DNA of 64,000 bases, from the NCBI RefSeq assembly GCF_003148565.1, contig NZ_QGGL01000003.1, forward strand, positions 186,001-250,000, written 5' to 3'. The position numbers and the translations under genes are program-made. The notes beneath the pieces were generated by a model. The model was not told where the DNA came from, did not search any database, and saw only the letters and a list, made by a program, of their open reading frames with translations. Below are positions 61,201 through 64,000 of this stretch, one piece after another. Origin of the DNA: Tumebacillus permanentifrigoris. Lineage in GTDB: Bacteria > Bacillota > Bacilli > Tumebacillales > Tumebacillaceae. Each line of letters opens with the position of its first letter. Within the stretch, counting starts at the first letter, position 1.

Positions 61201-64000
61201 CAGCACCTGTGGGTTGGTTTCAACGAGACGCTGTTGCAAACTCGCGAGCGTTACCTGCTCGCGCTCCCAATCCAACCAATCCCCTCCATCGCTCAGGATC
61301 GGAGCTTCAGTTCCGATGTGCAAGATCACATCATAGCGGAACTGAGTCAATTCGTTGTGTGCTTGTCCGCGCTTGGGCAGGATTTCGACATGACTGATGT
61401 TCGACACTTGCTGTTGCAACGCGAGGAAAAAGGCCGGATCGATCACCAATTCATTCTCTTCAAACAGGCCCTTTTGCATGTTCTGGTGCAACTGGTCCGT
61501 CGACATCGCCCGTGGCACATCATGCAGTTCAACAGCCGTATGGAACGCTCCCAACAGCGGGAAATGGCGTACATCCCCGACAAATACAAAGCCGCCGGCT
61601 GCCACAACCTCTGTCGCCCCGCGCAAAACTTCTACAAGATACTCAAGATTCGGAAAATACTGAACAACTGAGTTGACGACCAAGCCATCAAATGACGCCG
61701 GTTCTAATCCGGTGAAATTGTCAGCGGCCCGATGCAGCAACTCCACTTGAGGAAGCGGCTGTGCGCTCGTCGCCAATTGCTGCCCCAGTCGATTCACGAC
61801 CTCACGTGAAAAATCGGCTCCCACGTACCGCTCACAGTGTGGGGCCACACGGTGCAAGATCATCCCGGTGCCACAGCCGATCTCCAGCATGCGCGTAGGT
61901 TTCAAGGCCAGAATCCGCTCGACCGTATGTCCCAGCCACTCGCGCATCTCATCCGCCGGGATCGCATCGCCCGAATAACTGCTGTTCCAACCGATGATAT
62001 TGAAGGTCGGGTCCTCGACAGTCGTCTCAGACGTTTGCGTATACGTGGTGTCAAACACCATCTCCCACTGGGAAGTCTGTTCCTGTTTCAGTTCCTGCTC
62101 CGCCTCTTGCTCGGCACTGCTGGTCGGTTGCGGATCATGTACCAAGTAGGCGACCAAGCGTTTGTCGCCCTGCTCATACTCGCGTGCGACCACCACCGCT
62201 TCCTGCACCGCAGGATGCTGACCCAGCACTTTCTCGATCTCACCTAATTCGATCCGAAAACCACGGATTTTCACTTGCTGGTCGATTCGCCCCCAGAATT
62301 CGAGGTTGCCATCCGATCTGTACCGCACGGAGTCACCGGTTTGGTACAGACGCTCATCACGATCGCCAAACGGATTGGCGATGAATTTTTCATGAGTCAG
62401 TTCGGGGTTGTTGAGATACCCGCGTGCCAGCCCCGCACCACCAATGTAGAGTTCGCCCACTCCGCCGATCGGTACTGGTTGTAGATGCCGATCCAGCACA
62501 TAGACCTTCGTGTTGGCAATCGGTCGTCCAATCGGCACGGTAGAACTGATTTGCTCCACACTGTCGAGCGTGTAACAACAGGTAAACGTCGTGCTCTCCG
62601 TCGGCCCGTACCCGTTGATGACCGAACAATTCGGTAACTGCTGCAACACTTTTTTGACATGCGACACCGAAAGCACATCTCCGCCCGCCAATAGTTGCCG
62701 CACATGGAGCAGATCCTCGAGCTGTTCATCCACCATTTGATGAAAAAGCCCTGCGGTCAACCAGAGGGTTGTCACGCGATGTTCGCGGATAAATTGACCC
62801 AGCTCTTCCAAGGAACGCATCTGCTGGGGATAGAGGACCAACTGCGCCCCGTTGAACAAACTGCCAAAGATCTCAAAAATCGAGGCATCAAAGGAAATCG
62901 GCGCGAATTGCAACAGCACTTCCGCCGAGGACAGGCGCACATAGTTCGTCTCCTTCACCAACCGGGCCACCGCTTGATGTGGAACGCAGACACCCTTGGG
63001 TCTCCCTGTCGATCCTGATGTATACAGCACATACGCAAGATCTTGTGCAGAGGACTTCGGTACGAGGTTCTCGACGCTTTCCTGTGCGAGAACTCCTTGA
63101 TCTGCATGCAGACAGACGACGGTGGTCGCCTGAACGGGCAGTTTTTCCAGCAGGTGTTGCAGTGCGACGATGATTTGCAAGCCTGTGTCTTCCATCATAA
63201 AAGTCAATCGTGCCTTAGGTAGCGATGCATCCAACGGTACATACGCACCGCCAGCTTTTAAGATCCCGAGCATCCCCACCACCATCTCAACAGAACGCTC
63301 CACGCAGAGCCCCACCAACACCTCGGGCCCTACGCCGAGTGTTCGCAGATGATGTGCCAATTGATTCGAACGTCGATTGAGTTCGCGATAGGTGACCGCT
63401 TCGTCTGCAAACACGAGAGCCACGGCATCAGGCGTTTGTTGAACTTGTGCTTCGAACAGCTCTTGTATCGACACATCGCTTGGATAATCGGTAGCCGTTT
63501 GGTTCCACGTGACGAGCACTTGCTGTTGTTCGGGGTCGGAGAGCATCGGTAACGCGTAGCAGGGTCGGTCTGGGTCGATGACGATCGATTCCAACAGCGT
63601 TTGAAAATGTCCGAGCATCCTCTCGATCGTGGTCTCTTCAAACAAGTCGGGATGGTACGCCAACGAAGTGACGAAACTCTCCTCCGCCTCGACGACCGAC
63701 ACCAGCAGATCGTGACTTGCAGCACCCAGCACGGAGGCAGAAAAGCCGAGCTCCTGTCCTCGCTCGCCTGCAACAGGTGCCGAAAACAGCACCGGTAGCT
63801 GGACTTCCAGATCAAGCCCGACTGTGTCCCGAGCTGTGAGCAAGCTCGATTCCACGGAAGCATTTTGATAGACATAGGCTTGGGAAACGCTTTTATGTAC
63901 ACCCGCTACCAGTTCGCGAAACGACTGTTCCTCTGACGCTTGTGTGGGGAGTACCAGGATTCGCGGTTTCCCGGACGTAGGTGGGCTCATCAACGCGCCG
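46237..64000 (-). CDS. Giant NRPS-PKS, five modules plus KS (5' end outside window)
   Basis: At least 5918 aa, open at the right edge inside a C domain. Order: C (partial, 64000-63530); A1 (63500-60720) with an inserted methyltransferase (about 62100-60900; MLEIGCGTG); T (LGGHSLLAT, 60590); C (60400-59090); A2 (59070-57560); T (57415); C (57240-55930); A3 (55880-54310); T (54165); C (53980-52660); A4 (52640-51130); T (51000); C (50810-49460); A5 (49440-47890); T (47730); KS (47520-46250; DTACSTS, EAHGTGT, NIGHT). Internal C domains carry intact HHxxxDG. Codes by eye: A1 D-A-F-W-L-G-G-T-F-K (Val, so N-Me-Val), A2 D-A-F-F-L-G-V-T-F-K (Ile/Val type), A3 D-D-V-Q-I-S-L-V-D-K, A4 D-L-W-F-F-A-G-V-F-K, A5 D-V-W-A-F-A-A-V-Y-K. 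No epimerase inside. Confidence 0.95.
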   Translation of the reverse strand, partial: GALMSPPTSGKPRILVLPTQASEEQSFRELVAGVHKSVSQAYVYQNASVESSLLTARDTVGLDLEVQLPVLFSAPVAGERGQELGFSASVLGAASHDLLVSVVEAEESFVTSLAYHPDLFEETTIERMLGHFQTLLESIVIDPDRPCYALPMLSDPEQQQVLVTWNQTATDYPSDVSIQELFEAQVQQTPDAVALVFADEAVTYRELNRRSNQLAHHLRTLGVGPEVLVGLCVERSVEMVVGMLGILKAGGAYVPLDASLPKARLTFMMEDTGLQIIVALQHLLEKLPVQATTVVCLHADQGVLAQESVENLVPKSSAQDLAYVLYTSGSTGRPKGVCVPHQAVARLVKETNYVRLSSAEVLLQFAPISFDASIFEIFGSLFNGAQLVLYPQQMRSLEELGQFIREHRVTTLWLTAGLFHQMVDEQLEDLLHVRQLLAGGDVLSVSHVKKVLQQLPNCSVINGYGPTESTTFTCCYTLDSVEQISSTVPIGRPIANTKVYVLDRHLQPVPIGGVGELYIGGAGLARGYLNNPELTHEKFIANPFGDRDERLYQTGDSVRYRSDGNLEFWGRIDQQVKIRGFRIELGEIEKVLGQHPAVQEAVVVAREYEQGDKRLVAYLVHDPQPTSSAEQEAEQELKQEQTSQWEMVFDTTYTQTSETTVEDPTFNIIGWNSSYSGDAIPADEMREWLGHTVERILALKPTRMLEIGCGTGMILHRVAPHCERYVGADFSREVVNRLGQQLATSAQPLPQVELLHRAADNFTGLEPASFDGLVVNSVVQYFPNLEYLVEVLRGATEVVAAGGFVFVGDVRHFPLLGAFHTAVELHDVPRAMSTDQLHQNMQKGLFEENELVIDPAFFLALQQQVSNISHVEILPKRGQAHNELTQFRYDVILHIGTEAPILSDGGDWLDWEREQVTLASLQQRLVETNPQVLKIRRVTNARVLPEVTALACLESPDRPQRVGELLDVLQALPPDAGVNPEEFWVLGESLGYAVDVSWAQGDATGCYDVVFQRCAEPSQRRLPVFVERLAPLRPWHTYANNPLQANFARVLVPNLRTYIKNVLPDYMMPSAFVLLPAIPLTHNGKVDRRALPSPNQIRFEQEAEYIAPRTPIEELVAGIFAQVLGIEKVGIHDHFFELGGHSLLATQVISRIREAFHMEFRLHDLFEASTVSSLAKRIETARLQDVFQEIPPIVPVARGQHVPLSFAQQRLWFLEQFWPGVPSYNIPVALHVQGTLHVARLEQSLRTIVARHEALRTTFRDVEGQPVQVIAELANLPFTVHDLTTVGEQERMGQVLQLVQAEAGHVFDLTQEALFRVQVVHLGQQEHVLIFNMHHIVSDGWSMGVFASELATLYASDASSLDELPIQYADFSEWQREWLAGEVLETQLSYWKQQLGGPLPVLQLPTDRPRPAVPGFRGAVHKFVLSKRLTDDLKALSQREGVTLFMTLLTAFQTLLYRYSGQLDIVVGSPIANRNRQEIEGLIGFFVNTLVLRTDFSGEPAFQEVLKRVRTVALDAYAHQDLPFEKLVEEVQPERDLSHSPLFQVMFQLVPPAEFVLSGLRIEAMDVHNGTSKFDLYLPLSEEAESLVGRLEYNTELFDATTISRLVRHFQTLLEGIVADPEVPIHELPLVSEGEWHQLVVELNQTETDYPKQRTVPDLFEAQAAATPDAVALEFLAQSLTYRELNERANRLAHHLRSRGVGADVLVGLCLERSVEMIIAMLGILKAGGAYVPLDPSYPAERLLFMLEDTDVALLLTQEQVVQQLPTSAVETICVDRDGISFAHESSENPVHTVTPDHLAYVNYTSGSTGRPKGVCIPHRGVVRLVKESDYVQFSADLVFLQYATISFDAATFEIWGSLLNGGRLILPPPHKLTFEELGEVLLQHKVTTLFLTTSLFNQLVETNLECMVHLKTLLTGGEVMSLPHAREALLRLPDCQLFNVYGPTEGTTFSTYYPIASLQQLESTVPIGRPIANTKVYVLDAHLQPVPIGVAGELYIGGDGVARGYLNQPALTAERFLPDPFSAQTGGLLYKTGDLVRYLPDGNLEFLGRTDDQVKIRGFRIELGEIEAALGQHPELEQVVVVARADRTGDKRLIAYAVPALECHPTSSDLRLFLNQLLPAFMVPASYVLLDAFPLSPTGKVDRRLLPEPDALLAETSETFVAPRTPQEAVIANIWSELLGSKQIHIHDHFFELGGHSLLAMQVVNRIRKQLGLQIELQDLFAAPTVEKLAEIVAQRLGVEPEVEAVQIPRTAAQEHYALSHAQKRLWFFYKFDPGATVYHVPLSLMLHEKLDQSAMAAALEALAQRHAILRTVFLEVEGEPRQQVLDRSDVEFEYEDLVDRGETQQRAYIEERTQACTKIPFDLTKGPLWRVLAYQLSDEQTYVYLNMHHIITDGWSYNVILRELLELYRAHQERRDAALLPLPIQYVDYAHWQEEAGGYDPTDEAYWLQALAKPLPSLELPIDRERPKTQTFNGASLHVAVADSLYEGLQQVAKREEVSMNMLLFAAYVALLRHLSQEEDIIVGMPVAGRTMEVLEPLVGFFANTLAIRVRFADDVRSLQDLLHLVKQQTMAAYQHQNYPFDLLVEKLNPERDLSRPPIFSTLFGYLEGLNVQDEGAESLFGVDFQSETSKFDLSLYAGERNAGLMFNFEYNTDLYHQATVERFGELLIQVLEAFAGDLRVPLDGVQWITEGDRAVYAAMNDTAVEFDLDQLLQDAFIQQAEEHPERIALICEGQSITYGELHERSNSLANFLRAQGVQRNQLVGIMMERSLELVVGIYGILKAGGAYVPIDPEYPTQRVQYMLTNSGAQVLLSKRSYQEQVEGIASGLELSTLLYMDATESSQDVGGARTATYAWGDLQAYSVETPDAINEASDLAYVIYTSGSTGKPKGVVIRHAAIVNRLLWHQSVFAAVPEDCMIQRTTHCFDDSIVELFWPLRHGASMLILPREVYTNPERLSEQMMRYQVTYMQFVPALFSLFVNYLQGLGEAERPRFAMRNFIVSGEALPSKLVNQWFEMYPTGTRIANLYGPTEAAVDVTAFLIDKPLDVVTIGGPIANTQCYVVNRGGQLCPVGVKGELLVGGVQLAEGYLNQPEKTADVFISNHSVGMPGERLYRTGDLARILAGGTIEYLGRIDNQVKVRGFRIELGEIEEVFAQHPAVELAAVIVKQASDGNNMLVGFYKSTGGELDQEEVKAFIGQQLAAYMVPTRIVWLSDMPLTPNGKLDRKALEQLAGDASLDTTRDFVNPSTPTGQALAEIWAQVLKREAISANDNFFDLGGHSLLVIQVTNRIHKQWSVTVQLKDMFLHATVESLANHVDQLMYADRLEQSVQIPRLPELEHYEMSHAQQRLYILYKFHPSSQVYNVPILKSYRGALDLSAFEGAWHAVVQRHEALRTLFVEIEDVPRQVVRAEMSVPVVRHDLRGWAQAEQQAFLRSTVASSEAVPFDLETGPLVRTILFQLSDEAYQLYLSMHHIITDGWSLDVLFSDLNLAYAALKQGQQPAWKPLPVRYVEYAAWQNQELIAGKWEAQEQFWVETMAKPLPVLNLPTDFTRPEVMTFHGEMMHANVPVELTEQLRALAKQQEVSMYLLLLTAYKMLLHLMSAEEDIIVGTLAAGRTVEELEPMIGFFVNTMPIRTSFAGVESLHDLLQAVKTQFLRSYEHQEYPFDLLVEKVNPERDTSRSPIFSTMFMFETQQKAEVVEAPLHTISKFDLSLAVLDGSDGLVLEFEYNTDLFKRTTIEQFQQRLNKVLQALTTQLSKPFAELDLLSDSDRALYAQLNETQLSFPDGATIQDLFYEQAALHPERPALSDEQGMLTYQELNERTNQLARVLQELGVGTNQFVGILMERTRESVVAMLAVLKAGAAYVPIDPNYPEERVQYMLADSGAKVVLTEQHLRVRLAADTVRAVCIEDISTAIAKDNLPLINTPDDLAYVIYTSGSTGWPKGTMVAHRGVISLVTWMQATFAPDVRESMLQFSSHSFDLSVWELYTSLLLGARVHVLSERQRLSVEAFGQAVQEHRATLTFLPPALFHQFGLHLPDDLSPWETMKCMFVAGEALQAESVRIWQEHFGEQIEIVNGYGPTEATVFTTCLRVKEAVNSAWSTVPIGRPLANLELSIFNAHLQLCPVNVPGELYIAGVGLAKGYLNKPDKTAEAFLTHPLKPENRVYKTGDIVRLLPSGEIEFIGRHDSQVKVRGYRIETGEVEERLLQHPDVHMAAVVVKKDITGQNELIAYYTAREQPLEPADLRRVLERKLPAYMVPAQLLKLEEMPLLPNGKVNRKLLTERAEQVGSTSTREFIAPETSTEERIASIWAHLFARDQVSRDDHFFELGGHSLMAIQFLNRVQKELSVRLEMKDVFLYPTLEAIAAHVDAYAVEPTAVSAPLVRLPEQAHYELSHAQQRIWFLYQLDPSNRMYDVMTMMAHRGPLDLLKFEAAWKQVLQRHEALRTVFRQVESEPRQHVLDEIPLPLQYRDVCGLDPATQAEFISIKIEQFNAQPFDLTTGPLLRLLLFKCGDESYQLFLNMHHIVTDGWSLDVLFRDLSLAYEAQLQGAEPRWTPLAVRYVDFAVWQRQELAKGTWQAQEEFWLQQLAKPLPILELPTDFPRPQVMTYSGSTEETALTLELLEQLRAVAMREDVSLYHLLLAAYVMLLHHLSGQDDLIVGTPVAGRMNAELESMVGFFVNMLAIRTRLEGVHSLSDLLQEVKQQFLSAYEHHEYSFDLLVEKVNPTRDTGRTPIYSTMFTLHAEQGAVQAEGNLQFTSMEEALAFQTAKVDCSLIAVEQANGLRLAFEYNTDLFKRESILRFAALYQEVLQAFVEHLTAPLAEVELLTAADQALYASFNDTAADYDLETTLVDRFYDSAQAHPMSIALSSEHGQMTYAELNERSNQIAHLLLEQGLRTGEFVGIVMERSMETVVALLGVMKAGGAYVPIDPDYPEERIRYMIADSGAPYLLTKAVYAEKLHAFLEADGGQSQVRGVLYVESATEVVNRHDVRIGIRPDDLAYMIYTSGSTGQPKGAMLAHRGVVNLVAWAGDRYQIGTDDVVLEFASFSFDVSVWDTFVPLLLGGRCHLLSQAERLSVEEFAQAVERTGATAVAMPTVFFKQLATNLSKEGYAKMKSLRNMFVAGEVFAGEVLRLWQRRFGLDVCISNACGPTECTVYLSSYDAKTPFPEERVVVPVGTPVANYRLYVLNKHRTRCPINVIGELYVETVALTKGYLGKPDKTAEALSPHPLVTTSEPRFSDHLYKTGDLARLLPDGNLEILGRRDNQVKVRGYRIEVGEVEAAILRHPQVEVASVIVQTASDGSNELQGFYTSTDELPPEELKSFLGRLLPIWMVPASLTALIQMPLSPTGKVDRIALSQGQAISVEPKTPSQLSALSTRTASKRATGTSDLQQQILGIWADVLERDPANLHIDDNFFDIGGHSLLLMKVQAELQSRLDISMKILDLLKYTTVRQLADVFEKPITGQQGLGPKEAFDEPVRQVGNEAIAIIGIGLRFPGSKTPYEFWRHLRDGEELIRDITLEEVQGVWDHLDPEARERLVLREGYLDDIDQFDPEFFQMSQKEASYMDPQQRLFLLCAWEAIENAGYRVSDIRSQASVYAGVSDTQYLSEVLGMGDGASDEFQSDLLTNKKFVATRLSYKLNLQGESLVVDTACSTSLVAVHMACQSLLTGQSDYAIAGGISVQTPQKSGYVYEAGFIASPDGYCRAFDESANGTVFGNGVGTVLLKRLSDAVRDGDPIYAVIKGSAINNDGNAKIGYTAPSQKGQADVIRKAQRNAGVDPASITYVEAHGTGTHLGDPIEVAALKEVFGEQQEQGYCALGSVKTNIGHTDAAAGVAGLIKVALCMKYGELVPSLHFNKPNPECGLEDSPFYVNTEHKPWTQEKGLRRAGISAFGIGGTNAHVILEEAPHKK

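Noticed and set aside
46237-64000. Repeated similar segments that might suggest a CRISPR or tandem repeat array
   Set aside because: The repeats are conserved A, C and T domain motifs at about 3.1-kb spacing inside one reading frame.

Overview
The window reads as chromosomal DNA of a GC-rich, endospore-forming Bacillota, most like Tumebacillus, Effusibacillus or Brevibacillus (inference). Supporting signs are strong AGGAGG ribosome sites, many hairpin-plus-T-run terminators, TTG/GTG starts, a Bacillus-order hut operon (hutH-U-I-G), an NreABC oxygen-sensing system, a spoVK gene and very large NRPS genes. No rRNA, tRNA or CRISPR array was seen.

Layout. 0-3 kb: L-lactate dehydrogenase, a decayed small gene, a SAM methyltransferase and a 50-codon gene (2864-3016) that looks like an orphan class I lanthipeptide precursor, with its own promoter and terminator and no modification enzyme nearby. 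3-9 kb: MFS exporter divergent from a LysR regulator, a small inverted-repeat element beside a gene remnant, a coupled ParA-like ATPase and partner, a histidine phosphatase and an aldo/keto reductase. 9-14 kb: a membrane diguanylate cyclase, a 38-aa membrane peptide, an aldehyde dehydrogenase and an MFS transporter. 14-20 kb: hutHUIG and a DJ-1/PfpI protein.

20-25 kb: a ba3-type cytochrome oxidase operon (subunits IIa, II and I, including a 39-aa subunit) beside nreABC. Two dyads sit about 45 and 67 bp upstream of the inferred oxidase start point, where NreC could act. 25-28.4 kb: Xaa-Pro aminopeptidase, an alpha/beta hydrolase and an Aur1/PAP2-type membrane phosphotransferase. 28.5-35 kb: a self-contained synthetase with order acyl-AMP ligase (FAAL-like)-T-C-A-T-reductase, predicted to make an N-acyl amino aldehyde or alcohol.

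35-43 kb: a methyl-accepting chemotaxis protein, kynureninase, a glycosyltransferase, an exported membrane-anchored protein and a four-gene overlapping cassette (spoVK, GTPase, UbiA-like protein, CPxC micro-protein). 43-64 kb: the 3' end of a second NRPS/PKS operon. It has five NRPS modules (the first N-methylating, predicted Val), then a PKS module cut between proteins (KS ends one, AT-ACP starts the next). The line ends in an epimerization-family domain with no thioesterase. The first gene of this operon runs off the right edge.

The most novel candidates are the orphan lanthipeptide gene, the FAAL-T-C-A-T-R synthetase next to an Aur1-like enzyme (a possible ceramide-like lipid pathway), the split PKS module with an unusual terminal domain, and the NreABC/ba3-oxidase unit with its dyads.
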